Assembly (NCBI RefSeq): GCF_024539815.1
Contig: NZ_JAHHIU010000001.1
Location: 16,191-80,190 of the forward strand
DNA: 64,000 nucleotides
Reading direction: 5' to 3'
From: Streptomyces hayashii
GTDB lineage: Bacteria > Actinomycetota > Actinomycetes > Streptomycetales > Streptomycetaceae
A program made the position numbers and the translations under genes. Shown here piece after piece: positions 8,005 through 18,600 of the stretch; within the stretch, counting starts at the first letter, position 1; each line of letters starts with the position of its first letter. The notes under the pieces were generated by a model, which saw only the letters and a list, made by a program, of their open reading frames with translations, was not told where the DNA came from and made no database searches.

Positions 8005-11000
8005 TCAGGCGGTGGGCGGGGGTCCGCAGGAGACGACCACGTCGTCGCAGCCGCGTTCCAAGGTCTTCCAGCCCTCCCAGATGAACGTCAGGTCACCGAG
8101 AATGCCGGCGCCGTTCATCAGCTTGCCGCCGAGACTGCCGCCGCCGCGCTTGCCCCCGCCGCTCTCGCCGCCGCCACTGGTCCTGCCAGTACCCGAGATG
8201 CTCCCGCCGCGCAGACCGCCCGACACGTGGGTGTCGAACATTGTCGAACCCGGTTTCCCGTCACCCGCGAAAATCACTCGGACATTGGCGTTGCCGACGA
8301 ACTTGTCCGCGACGGCCTTGGCCTGCTCCATGCTGTTGGCAACGAAGACAACCTTCTGGCTCTGTTTCTTACCCTCGATGTCGAGCTTGCGGTTGATGGT
8401 CTTCTCGATGTCTTTGAGGGTCTCGGAGTCGTGGCCCCGCGTCGACTCGTTGGCGTCCCAGCTCTCCACGTCGACGATCTTGCCGTTCTTCCAGGTGACC
8501 TTGATGAAGTCGGCCGTCGTGCCGGCGACCCGGTGGTTACCGTTCGCGTCGTGGACCAGGCCCTTCTTGGGGAGCACTCCCCCTTCGTCCTGCCAGAGGT
8601 ACTCACTACCGTTGCCCGTTTTCGGGTCGTACAGGTTGAGCGACGAGCGCAGGTCGTCGTTCATGAATTGAATGGCGACGCGTTCCGACGTGATTTTTCC
8701 GGGCGACCCGACCGTGTGCGGAACGCCTCGCTCGTCGTAGATGACACGGTAGGTCTTGTTGTTCTTGGTGACCTTGACGTCGGTCAGCGCCTCAGTCGGC
8801 TTCACCTCGACGTTCTTGGCTCTGACGATGCGGCCGCCCGAGCAGACGGCGGTGCCTTCCCAGCACTCGACGGGCTGCAGCCCATCGGGGTCGCTCTTGG
8901 TGATCGGGTTGTTGTTGGCGTAGGCGTAGCCGTTGATCTGGAGCGGGTCCGCGAAGTCGACCACGGGGTCGGCGGAGAGGAAGCGTCCGGTCGATTGGTC
9001 GTACTCGCGGGCCCCGATGTGGGTGAGCCCGGAGTAGGTGTCGTCGATGCCGGTGCCGGGGTAGCTGCGGGCGTTGGGCCAGTCCTCGGGCCGGATCCCG
9101 CGCGCCTCACCATACGGCTTGAAGGCGCGGCGGGTGACGGCCTGGCTGGTGCTCAGCTCCACAGAGGTGGTGGCCGTACCGACGGTGTCGTTGAGCAGGA
9201 CGCTCAGGACGTGGTCGGAACCACCGTTCTTGCTGACACGGACGACGGAGGGCGCGCCGGGGTGCTGGTAGATCCTGCTTGCCTTGAGCAGATTGCCCTT
9301 GGGGTCCGTGGTGACCTCGGTCTCGCCCAGGAACAGGGTGGTGCCAGCCGCAGACTTCTGCAGGATGCGGTTGCCGCCCGCGTCGTAGATGTACGTGGTG
9401 CGGTCTGCGAGGGCCCACTGCTGGGCGGCGCCGGTGGCGCAGGTGACCACCTGGAGGTCGGTGCCGTCGGTGTCGGCTCCGCCGGGCACCGTCAGGCATT
9501 TGCCGGTCGCGGCGTGCACGAATGCCTTGTCGGTGGTGCGCAGGGTGAACTTCTGCGTGGTGCTGCCGTTGCACGCGGCGAGTTGGACGAGGGCACCGTT
9601 GGCGGTGGCGCACTTGCCGCGGATGCGCAGGGTGTCGCCGGTGGTCTGCCACGCTTGCGCGGGCGTGCTGTTGCAGCCGTGGAGCTGGAGCGGGGTGCCG
9701 TCGGTGAGCGTGTTGCTCTGGAGGTCGATGCACTTGCCGTTCAGGCCGGTGATCGGTCCGGATCCGTCGCCCGTGCCGGTAACAGAGGCGAGCTTGTTCT
9801 CAGCGTTCCAGTTCAGATTTTGGTCGCCGCCGGTGAGGTGGCGCTCGGTGGTGTTGCCGGTGGCGTCGTTGACGTAACCGGGGTCGGTGCCAGTGGGCCG
9901 GTCGACCTTGTTCAGCAGGTGGGGCTGGGTGAGGGTGGGGGCGCTCGTGCCGTTGCCCGTCACCGTCTTGCCGTAGCTGTACGTGGTCCGGGCGTCCAGG
10001 GCCGAGTTCGCCGGGTCGTGTTCGGTGAGGGAGGCCCGGTTGCCTACGGCGTCGAAGGTGAAGGACTGGTAGTAGGAACCGGCGGCGGTGGCGACCGACC
10101 CGGAGGCGGGGGCCGCGGCATCGAGGGACGCTTGCATCTCGGCGTCGGGCGCGGCGGCGTCGGTGACGGCGTCCGGCGCCTCGGCGACGGGTCCGGCGCT
10201 GCTCTGGCCGTCGCTGCGGTAACCCCAGGCGGTGCCGGAGGCGGACTTGCAGCCGGTGGCGGCGGTCACGGCGAGGCCGGAGGTCCAGGCGTGGACCAGC
10301 TCACCGAGGTAGTCGTAGGTGAAGCACTGGTTGTCCCAGGTGGACGCGGTGCCGTCAGCCTGCCTACGGGCCGCGGATGTGATGTTGCCCGCACGGTCCC
10401 AGGAGTAGTAGGAGTCGGAGATCCTGTGCGAGGTCCCGGTCTCGCGGTCCCAGACGGTCCGTTGGAGTCGGCCGGTCTCCTGGTCTATGAAGTTGGTGGT
10501 CCACACCCGGTAGGGCTGGGGTCCGCTGACGGTCCGCAGGGGCTCGCCGTACGCAGAGTAGGTGACGTCGGAGGTGTACCAGCTGAGGCCGGAGGTCGAC
10601 TCGGCCAGACCGTCCTCGTTGTAGCGGGTGATGACCTTCTCGGCGGCCAGACCGCCGATCGCGGGCACGCTGACGGAGAGTTGCTTGCCGCTTTCGGTGT
10701 ACGCGTAGCGATAGGTGTAAGTGCCGGCGAGCTTGGGCCCCGCCTGGGAAGGGACGACGATCTCACGGGTGGTCGGGCGGTACTTGTCGTCGTAGGCGGT
10801 GATCCGGTCGGTCCAGTCGGCGCCGTCCTCGTGCCGGGTGGAGCTCGCCGCCTTGCCGAGCACGCCCGGCAGGTCGTATGTAAAGGACTTGACCGGGTCG
10901 GCGGTCAGGGAACCCTGACGGACGTTCAGGACCCGCCCGATCGCGTCGTACTCGGTGTATGTGGTGCGCTGGAGCGAGTCGGTGGCGCTTGCCTGTCGGC

Positions 11001-14000
11001 CGAGCGCGTCGTAGGTGAAGGAAGCGCTGCCGATGTCGGGGTCGGTGGCCGAGGCCAGCAGACCTCGGGTGTTGTAACTGTAGGTCCAGAGATTGCCCGC
11101 GTGATCCTCGATGCGGGTGCGGTTGCCCCGGGCGTCGAAGGAGTACCGGGTGGTGCGCCACTCGTCCTGGGTGTGGTTGGTGGAGTGGTCGACACGGGTG
11201 ATCCTGCCACGCGGGTCGGAGTATGCGCGAACGGCGGGTGAGGCACCGCCGGCCGGGCGGGAGATGGTCCAGTTGTCGCCGTACTCGACGGTGTCGTACC
11301 AGACGGGACTGCCGTTCTGCACGGTGGTCTTACGTACCGGGCGGCCGAGGCCGTCGTACGTGTTGCGCACCAGATTGGGCACCAGGGAGTCGCTGACCCG
11401 CTTGAACTGGCCGGTTTCCGGCTCGCCTTTGGCGAGATACGAGCCCGTCTGCTCGGAGACGAGTCCGTGGTCGTCGTAGCGCGTGTCCTGGACGATCCGG
11501 CCGGGGCCGTGGGCCTCGTTCTGCGTCTGCACGGGGCGCATCAGGCCGTCGTAGACGGTCACCTGGCGGCTGTAGCCCCCATTGTCCTTGAGGGAGCGGA
11601 CGGTGACGGCAGTGGGCCGCGTGACGGCCGGGGTCGCGGTCGCCATCTGGTAGTCGATGAGGACGTCGGGCGTCGCGTCGTCGGCCGACCAGCCCTTCAC
11701 CAGGCGGCCGAAGGCGTCGTACTCCATGCGCGAGACGTGCCCGTTGGCGTCGGTCACCGACAGAGCCAGGCCCCGGCCGGGGTCCAGGGCCGTGGTGGAG
11801 GCGTGCCCCATCTGGTTGATCTTCTTGACGGCTGTGACGGGCCCCCCCGTATCACTGGGGGTGTACTGGGTCTCCGAGACGCCCTTGAGCGGGTCGGTGA
11901 TTTTCCGCACCCGGCCCAGCGGATCAAAGGTGCTGGTCATGACGGTCGAGTAGGCGCTGCCGTCGTCGTTGAGCGTCGCGGTGGTGGTGGCTAGGCCCCT
12001 GGTGGGCGCGGTGCCCCAGGCTCTGTCGTCGTAGCTGGTGCGGACGGCGCTCATCACCTGAGTGGCCGGGTCGGCGGTGGCGTGGTCAGCGCAGGAGGTG
12101 GAGGTGGTGCGGATCTCCTTGGGCAGGCCGACGAGGTTGGCCGCCTCGTTGACCACGTAAAGCGTCTTGGCACAGGTCTGGTCGCTGAGGATCTCACCGC
12201 CGCTGCCGTCGGGTTTGACCACAGCCGACTCAACCTGCTGTGGCAGTCCGTAGGTGTCGTCGACGACGGTGGTGGTACGCACGCCCTGCCAGCTGCTGCC
12301 AAGGGTCTGCAGGGTGTCGCTGCGTTCGAAGCCGCTGCGGTACGCGGTCAGCGGCGTGAGCCCGCCGTCACGATCCCGGGAGGCGGTCTGCTTGGCCCAA
12401 GGACGGTTCAGGACCCGGCTCGCGATCTTGCCGCCGGTCCCGGTGTACGCGATCGTCTCCGCGGTCATGCCTGCGTAGGGGGCGATGTCGTCAGCTGCCA
12501 GAGTGACGGTGCCGGTCGAGTCCTTCACCGGGCCGCCGGTACCGAGGAAGTAGCGGGTGACCGAGTACGACTGGGTCTGCGGACGGCCGGGGGCCGGCAA
12601 GATCTTGTTGCCCTTCGACGTGGCCACCTCCTGGTAGCCACGCCACTCGCTGTAGGTACGCAGGGCGGGCTTGCTGAACTCGTCATCGCTCTTGCCCCAG
12701 GCGGCACCCGAGTAGTCGTAGCGCGTCGACATCCGGGCAGAGACGCCGGTGATCCGGTCGGTCTCGGTCACGGTGTGGACGACGTATTTGTTGAACCAGG
12801 CCAGCGCGGGCTTCTCAACCTCGGCGTCGGGCGACCAGCGGACGGGGAAGCAGGTGCCGTGGTTGTCCTCGGGGGCCACGTCGGGCTGCACGCGGCAGCC
12901 GCCCTTGTACGTGACCTCGATGTCCGCGCCGTGCTCGGTGGCGACGGCGCCGATGCGCGGCCGGGTGAACCCGGGGCGCGCGTCTGAGGAGCTGCGGGGC
13001 ACCAGGTTGGGCAACTGCTGGTCCTTCAGGTACGTGCTGAGGGGGTGCGCGGAGCCGGTGCCGACGACGTACGGCTGGAAGCTGACGCCGGATTTGGTGA
13101 GCAGGGTGCCACTGGTGTCGCCGGGACGGAAACCGTAGCGCTGGATGGAGTTGAGCCACAGGCCGGGCGAGGTGTCGTACCAGTCGCGCGGGAAGGACTG
13201 GTTGAGCAGATAGGTGTCGACCTTGGACAGACCCGCGACGCCGGGACGTTGGGCGTAGGTGGTAATGCCGCCGAGCCTCAGCCGGTTCCAGAAGGAAGGG
13301 AAGGCAGGGCACAGCTTGGAGTCGCTCTTGCAATTCAGGTTGCCGGGGCTGTCCCACCAGGGACGGTAGGAGGCGGGGTCCTTGGTGTCGTCGAACTTCG
13401 CCGAGTCACAGACCGTGGTGTCCTGGAGGCAGCGCTGCCAGAGCAAGAAGTCGATCTTCGCGGCCGGAGTGGCGCCGAGGGAGCCCTCGCGCAGCCCGTA
13501 CTCGATGGAATCGGGCAGCCCGCCGCGGACGTACTTCTCGGGCGTCTTGAACTTCTTGTTGACGGCGTAGTAGTTCGTCGACTGAAGCCAGTTGACGACC
13601 ATGACGTTGCCGTTGACGTCGGTGACCTTGTCCAGTCCCCAGTGCCAGGCCTGCTGCTTGGTGGTGTCGCCCTGGCAGCGTGACTCGGCGAACGCTGCCG
13701 CGTGGCACGGCTCCCCGGGGTGGTTGCCGAAGACGGGCACGGTGAAGACGGACTGGGTGTCCTCGTGACCGCCGCCGATCTTGTTGAGGCCGTAGGTATA
13801 GACGGTGCCGTCCCGCTTGGTGACGACCCAGTACTCGCCGTTGTTGTCGCCGTTGGCGGCACCGGTCTTCAACTCGACGCGGGTGCCGTCGTCATGCTGC
13901 GGGCGGTAGCGGTCGGTCTCGCCGATGCGGACCAGTTCGGTCGTGGCGCCTCCGAGCGACATCACGGCGTTGTAGGAGACCCAGCACAGGTCGGAGGTCT

Positions 14001-15192
14001 TGGCCTCCTTCGCCGCGTTGTTGGCAGCGCCGGCCGCGGTGGCTTCGCGGTCATCCTTGCAAGTGCGGTAACGGCGCTCAATGTAACCCGGGTTATAGTC
14101 CCAGCCTTCACCGATCCACGACGCCTGCGGCGATGAGGTGGACGTTTTTGCGTCCACGCTCTGCGAGTTGTAGTCGAAGGAGATGTTCGGTGCGGGACCT
14201 GCGGGCGTGGGCGGAACGTCAATCGAATACGACCAGGTGAACGCGCCGGACGAGCCACCCGCCGCCCACTTGCCGTTGGACTCCAGCGGAGTCGCCTTGA
14301 AGGAGCCGCTCTCGGCCGCGCCGGAGTCGACGGCGCCGATCACAGCGCTGTCACCGCCGACCGCCGACTGCCTCGCCCCGGTGCGGTAGGCCGCCTGGAC
14401 GGTGCCGGTGGCGGCCGCCGGGGACGCAGTCGACGAGGCGTGCGTCACCGTACCGTCGGCGGCGGTGTCGACTGTGGCGGTCAGGGTCTTGGCGTTGGCG
14501 TCGTTAACCGTCTCCAGCTCCTCGTAGGCCTGGCACTCCTCGACGTCGGGGGTCGTGCGGTAGCACTCGGGGAACTGCACGAAGGTGAGCCGGGAAGCCC
14601 AGTCGGCACCGTAGAGGTTCTGGTACGCCTTGTAGTCGAGCTGCACCGAGACGGGCACGGAGCCGGTGGCGGGGGCAGTGATCGTAACGAGCGCGCCGTC
14701 GATGCCGTCGGCCTCGGGGGCGGTGCGCGGGGAGACACCGACCTGCCAGGTTCCGGTGGGCAGGGCGGCACCGGGGGCTTGGCCAAGCTTCACGGGCAGG
14801 GTGCCGACCGGTTCGAGAACGGCGGTACCGGTGGCGGCCCGCAGACTGGCCTGCCGGGTGCCCGCGGCGCCGAAGGTGACCGTGTCGCTGCCGCCAGTGG
14901 GCGGGGTGACGGTCCCGGCCGGGGCCTGCTCCAGGTCGGCGGGCGGGGCAGCCTCGATGCTGTCGAGCCCGGCGTTGTGCGTGTTGCCGGCCACCCGCTG
15001 TTCGGTCGGAATCTCCTCCAACGACACGTCCTCGCGGGCGACTTCGGCCGCCTCGGGGTTCGGCGGCTGGGCGACGGCCGTCAACGGGGTCAGTCCCACC
15101 AGCAGGGCCGCGCCGACGACGGGCGCCAACGCTGAGCGCAGGGGGCCACGGCGCGCGCGACTGGCGCGGAGCGCGGACAGGAAAGCAGGCAC
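8005..15192 (-). CDS. giant secreted Rhs/YD-repeat protein, ricin lectin insert, variable C-terminus
   Basis: About 2,395 residues. A basic N-terminus and hydrophobic segment ending LTAVAQ (residues 1-42) form a signal peptide. Residues ~300-380 resemble the N-terminal shell region of Rhs/SpvB-type proteins (SFDYNSQSVD, GEGWDYNPG). Dozens of YD repeats (patterns such as YDALGR, YDAFGRL, RTTYTEYDAIGRV) run from ~1100 to ~2060 and should build a hollow beta shell. A ricin-type beta-trefoil (CIDLQ...QAW, CLTVPG...QQWAL) is inserted at ~1815-1927. The Rhs core signature (GAREYDQSTGRFLSADP, YANNNPITKSDPDG) lies at ~2040-2102. The ~290 residues after it are the expected swappable effector tip. They include a region with VANSMEQAKAVADKF and a Gly/Ser-rich stretch; I cannot assign an enzyme activity. 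The start is the GTG at 15192 with GGGGGG upstream; a GTG at 15297 is in frame but would put 35 residues before the signal. Probably a cell-surface or secreted polymorphic toxin. Confidence 0.88.
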   Translation of the reverse strand: MPAFLSALRASRARRGPLRSALAPVVGAALLVGLTPLTAVAQPPNPEAAEVAREDVSLEEIPTEQRVAGNTHNAGLDSIEAAPPADLEQAPAGTVTPPTGGSDTVTFGAAGTRQASLRAATGTAVLEPVGTLPVKLGQAPGAALPTGTWQVGVSPRTAPEADGIDGALVTITAPATGSVPVSVQLDYKAYQNLYGADWASRLTFVQFPECYRTTPDVEECQAYEELETVNDANAKTLTATVDTAADGTVTHASSTASPAAATGTVQAAYRTGARQSAVGGDSAVIGAVDSGAAESGSFKATPLESNGKWAAGGSSGAFTWSYSIDVPPTPAGPAPNISFDYNSQSVDAKTSTSSPQASWIGEGWDYNPGYIERRYRTCKDDREATAAGAANNAAKEAKTSDLCWVSYNAVMSLGGATTELVRIGETDRYRPQHDDGTRVELKTGAANGDNNGEYWVVTKRDGTVYTYGLNKIGGGHEDTQSVFTVPVFGNHPGEPCHAAAFAESRCQGDTTKQQAWHWGLDKVTDVNGNVMVVNWLQSTNYYAVNKKFKTPEKYVRGGLPDSIEYGLREGSLGATPAAKIDFLLWQRCLQDTTVCDSAKFDDTKDPASYRPWWDSPGNLNCKSDSKLCPAFPSFWNRLRLGGITTYAQRPGVAGLSKVDTYLLNQSFPRDWYDTSPGLWLNSIQRYGFRPGDTSGTLLTKSGVSFQPYVVGTGSAHPLSTYLKDQQLPNLVPRSSSDARPGFTRPRIGAVATEHGADIEVTYKGGCRVQPDVAPEDNHGTCFPVRWSPDAEVEKPALAWFNKYVVHTVTETDRITGVSARMSTRYDYSGAAWGKSDDEFSKPALRTYSEWRGYQEVATSKGNKILPAPGRPQTQSYSVTRYFLGTGGPVKDSTGTVTLAADDIAPYAGMTAETIAYTGTGGKIASRVLNRPWAKQTASRDRDGGLTPLTAYRSGFERSDTLQTLGSSWQGVRTTTVVDDTYGLPQQVESAVVKPDGSGGEILSDQTCAKTLYVVNEAANLVGLPKEIRTTSTSCADHATADPATQVMSAVRTSYDDRAWGTAPTRGLATTTATLNDDGSAYSTVMTSTFDPLGRVRKITDPLKGVSETQYTPSDTGGPVTAVKKINQMGHASTTALDPGRGLALSVTDANGHVSRMEYDAFGRLVKGWSADDATPDVLIDYQMATATPAVTRPTAVTVRSLKDNGGYSRQVTVYDGLMRPVQTQNEAHGPGRIVQDTRYDDHGLVSEQTGSYLAKGEPETGQFKRVSDSLVPNLVRNTYDGLGRPVRKTTVQNGSPVWYDTVEYGDNWTISRPAGGASPAVRAYSDPRGRITRVDHSTNHTQDEWRTTRYSFDARGNRTRIEDHAGNLWTYSYNTRGLLASATDPDIGSASFTYDALGRQASATDSLQRTTYTEYDAIGRVLNVRQGSLTADPVKSFTYDLPGVLGKAASSTRHEDGADWTDRITAYDDKYRPTTREIVVPSQAGPKLAGTYTYRYAYTESGKQLSVSVPAIGGLAAEKVITRYNEDGLAESTSGLSWYTSDVTYSAYGEPLRTVSGPQPYRVWTTNFIDQETGRLQRTVWDRETGTSHRISDSYYSWDRAGNITSAARRQADGTASTWDNQCFTYDYLGELVHAWTSGLAVTAATGCKSASGTAWGYRSDGQSSAGPVAEAPDAVTDAAAPDAEMQASLDAAAPASGSVATAAGSYYQSFTFDAVGNRASLTEHDPANSALDARTTYSYGKTVTGNGTSAPTLTQPHLLNKVDRPTGTDPGYVNDATGNTTERHLTGGDQNLNWNAENKLASVTGTGDGSGPITGLNGKCIDLQSNTLTDGTPLQLHGCNSTPAQAWQTTGDTLRIRGKCATANGALVQLAACNGSTTQKFTLRTTDKAFVHAATGKCLTVPGGADTDGTDLQVVTCATGAAQQWALADRTTYIYDAGGNRILQKSAAGTTLFLGETEVTTDPKGNLLKASRIYQHPGAPSVVRVSKNGGSDHVLSVLLNDTVGTATTSVELSTSQAVTRRAFKPYGEARGIRPEDWPNARSYPGTGIDDTYSGLTHIGAREYDQSTGRFLSADPVVDFADPLQINGYAYANNNPITKSDPDGLQPVECWEGTAVCSGGRIVRAKNVEVKPTEALTDVKVTKNNKTYRVIYDERGVPHTVGSPGKITSERVAIQFMNDDLRSSLNLYDPKTGNGSEYLWQDEGGVLPKKGLVHDANGNHRVAGTTADFIKVTWKNGKIVDVESWDANESTRGHDSETLKDIEKTINRKLDIEGKKQSQKVVFVANSMEQAKAVADKFVGNANVRVIFAGDGKPGSTMFDTHVSGGLRGGSISGTGRTSGGGESGGGKRGGGSLGGKLMNGAGILGDLTFIWEGWKTLERGCDDVVVSCGPPPTA

Positions 15193-15666
15193 GAACAAAG
15201 TCCCCCCGGGCGACAGAAGGCCGCACCCGGGCAGTGCGCAGGTGCGGCCAGTGAACAGGCTGATTCTGTGGGGCACTTGTGAAGAAAAACTAGGCACCCT
15301 GTGGTCATGTGATGGTCATCACGTACACACATCGGGCTATGCATACGCCAGTTGTCGTAAAGAGCCACTGATGCCGCTGATCAGCCCCATGAGTATCCAC
15401 GTCATGTTCCGGATGCATCACCCTCTTATTGATCAATTCCGTCAAATCCCCTACGGCCATGCCCTGTTATGCGCTGAATAGGCGCCCGGGCATCCCTGCG
15501 GGGACGCCACGGGCCGAAGTTCCACTCGCGAACGGCGCGGGACTCCGCACGCCGCCCGGCAGCGTCAGTGCCACAACGCCGGGTGACGGCCCCCGGGAGC
15601 TGCGCCATGATCTGTCGGCTGTCGCCGCATCTGCCACAGCCGTTGCACAGGGGGAAGGGAATTCTC
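15193..15666. other. divergent promoter region between two surface-protein genes
   Basis: About 470 bases between the divergent Rhs and FG-GAP genes, with an AT-rich core at 15280-15480. It should hold both promoters, which would allow joint control. No gene is seen. Confidence 0.55.
15309..15322. promoter_or_regulatory. palindrome in divergent promoter region
   Basis: GTGATG and CATCAC are perfect 6-bp inverted arms around a GT centre, about 115 bases upstream of the Rhs start. Candidate operator only. Confidence 0.35.
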
Positions 15667-18600
15667 ATGCCGAGCCGATGGCGCCGATGGCGCCGCTCGC
15701 CCGCGCGCCGACCGGTCGCGGCCGTCGTCGCCGCCGCCATCGCAGCGTCCGGCCTCGCGGTCGTCGCTCTGAGCGGTGGCGAAGAAGACCATCCACAGCG
15801 CCCTGCCGACGCCCGCCAGGCGGTCCCTCTGACGGAGACCGCCGCCGCGGCACGCGCCAAGAAGACCGGCAGGGCCGTCGAGGCGACCGCGCTGCGCACG
15901 GCCTACGCGACGACCTGGGCGCGCCCGGACGGACTGCTCCAGCGCCGGATCCACGCGAGCCCGATCCGGGCCAAGGTGGACGGGGCCTGGCAGGCCATCG
16001 GCACGGATCTACACCGCGTGGAAGGCGGTTGGGCACCCAAGGCGACCAACGTGGGCATGGTCTTCTCGGGCGGCGCGGGCAAGCGATCGAGCCCGAAGGG
16101 TGCCCAGGGCGCTTCGTTCGTCCACAGGGCCGCGGGCTCGGCCGCTGGTGCGGGCGGGCCCGCGGAGCAGCACGCCAACCGCTCCGCTCCCCGCCAGGTC
16201 CCCCTGCTCGGCAGCGCCAAGAACGCTTCCACCCCGAGTGGTGCCGCTACAGCCGCCGCGAACCCGCTGGTAACGCTCTCCGTGGACGGTCATGACATCG
16301 TGCTGACCTGGCCGGACGCCGTGCCGACCCCCATCATTGACGGGCCGCGCGCCCTGTACCCGGAGATCCTGCCCGGTGCCGACCTCGTCCTGACCGCGGC
16401 CGACGACGGGTTCGCACAACTCTTGGTCGTCAAGGACCGGCAGGCCGCAACCGACCCGCGCGTGGCACGTCTGGCATATGGACTCAGCTCCCCCGACCTG
16501 AACTTCGCGCTCGACCTGGTCACCGGCATCGTCTCGGCCACCGACACGAACGGTGCCGACATAGCGGAAGCGCCGACCCCGCTCATGTGGGACAGCGCCG
16601 GCACCCCGGCCCTCACCGACGGCCAAGTCGGCGCCAGTACCTCACCGACAGTCCCCGAAGTCATCCCCTCCGAGCCGGCCGTCACAGGCAGGCCGGAGGA
16701 CGAGCCGTCTGAGTCGCCTGAGCCGACCGACGAGATGGCCGACACCGATCAGGCGGATCTCACCCCCGAATCGCTCCCCGCGGCGACCGACGAGGCAGCC
16801 GATCCGTCGGTCGTTGCCGAGAAGGAGGGCACCTCACCGGCCGTACCGCCGGAGCCAAGCCCGCTGCCCTCCCAGACCGGTCCCGCCGCCACGCTCTCGC
16901 TGTCCGGTGTCAACGGCCCGCAGCCCGACTCCCACGGCTCTCTCGTAGACGTCGACCTGGACGCTGGGCGCTGGGTGTTCAGCCCGGACCAGGCATTCCT
17001 CGCCGACCCGAAGACCGTGTACCCCGTCTTTGTCGACCCCTCGATCAAGAAGCACACCAACGACTGGACGACGGCCTACAGCCGCCACCCCACCGCTACC
17101 TTCTACAACGGCAAGAACTTCAACCGGGGCGGGACCGATGAGGCACGCGTCGGCTTCGAGTCGGACACCTGGGGCACCTCACGGTCCTTCTTCAGCATCG
17201 ACTGGGACCCGGACCTCAAGGGTTCCACGGTGCACAGCGCCAAGCTGCGCGCCCTGGAAACGTACTCCTGGTCGTGCAGTGCCCGCGCCATGACCGTCCA
17301 TCTCACCGGGCCGATCAGTTCGAAGACGAACTGGAAGAACGCCCCGGCAATGAACAGCGGCAACAAGATCGGCGGAGGCAGCTTCGCGCACGGCTGGAAG
17401 TCAAGCTCGTGTCCGGACGAGTATGTCGTCTTCGACGTCAAGGCAAGCGCGATGAAAGCCGTCGCGGGCGGCTGGAAGACGATGACGATTGGGATGCGCG
17501 CCTCCGACGAGAACTCCCAGTACTCGTGGAAGAAGTTCCAGGCCAATGGCGGCAACGACCCGTACGTCGACTTGTCGTACAATCGGCCGCCCGCTCCCCC
17601 GAGCAACCTTGACCTCGACCCGGACCTGAGCTGTGACACCACGTCGCCGTACATCAACGTCGGGGCATCCTCGCTGACCTTCTGGGCCAACAGTTCCGAC
17701 AAGGACGGCAACCTCGCCTCCGTGAACTTCGAGATGTGGCCGACGAACGGCAGCACGGCCAACCTGCTCGGCAGCAAGGGCAAAGTGTCTGTCGGCAGCC
17801 AGAACAGCTCCGCGCGTGTGCACACCGATCCGTTCTCGACGGGCAGCACCGGTCTGAAGTTGGTCAACGGCACGACGTACTCGTGGCGTGCCAAGGCCGT
17901 CGACAAGTACGGTGCCACCTCTGCCTACTCGCACAGCAAGATCCCGTGTCGCTTCGTGTACGACACCTCGAAGCCGTCGCCGCCGCTCGCGTCCTCGACG
18001 CAGTTCCCGGACGCCGACGCCGCCGACAACGGTTTCGGGAACGATGCCGAGGACTCGAAGTGGAGCACGGTCGCTTTCGGAACGGCAGGCACCTTCGACT
18101 TCCGAGCCCGGCAGACTGACGTGGTCCGCTACGAGTACGGTTTCAACCAGGCGTCGTACCCCTTCTCGGCCAACCGCGCCAACGGTGCGGCGACCACCAC
18201 GACGACCTCCGTGTCGAACGTGAAACCGCCGCTCGCCGGACCGAACGTGCTGTACGTGCGTGCGGTGGACAGCGCCGGGAACGCGTCTCAGCCGCTCAAG
18301 TACTTCTTCTACGTGACCCCAAGAGACAAGGCCGACGCGCCGGGCGACTTCACCGGTGACCGGCGGCCCGACCTGATGGTGGTCGACGCCAACGGCAATC
18401 TGCGCCTCTACCCGTCCGAGTCCACGACGGACCTGACCAAGGGCACCGGGGACCTCGACTACTCCATGTCGGGCGCCTATCGGGGCAACCCCGCCAAGGA
18501 CCCCAACGGCAACGACGGCCTTCCCGCCTACGCCGCCGTACCCTCCGGGTACTGGAAGAACACCCTGATCACCCATCTCGGCGACTTCTACGGCGGTGAC

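Noticed and set aside
7816..11241. A long plus-strand frame opposite the Rhs gene
   Set aside because: It is the antisense of YD-repeat coding sequence and has no domain signal.
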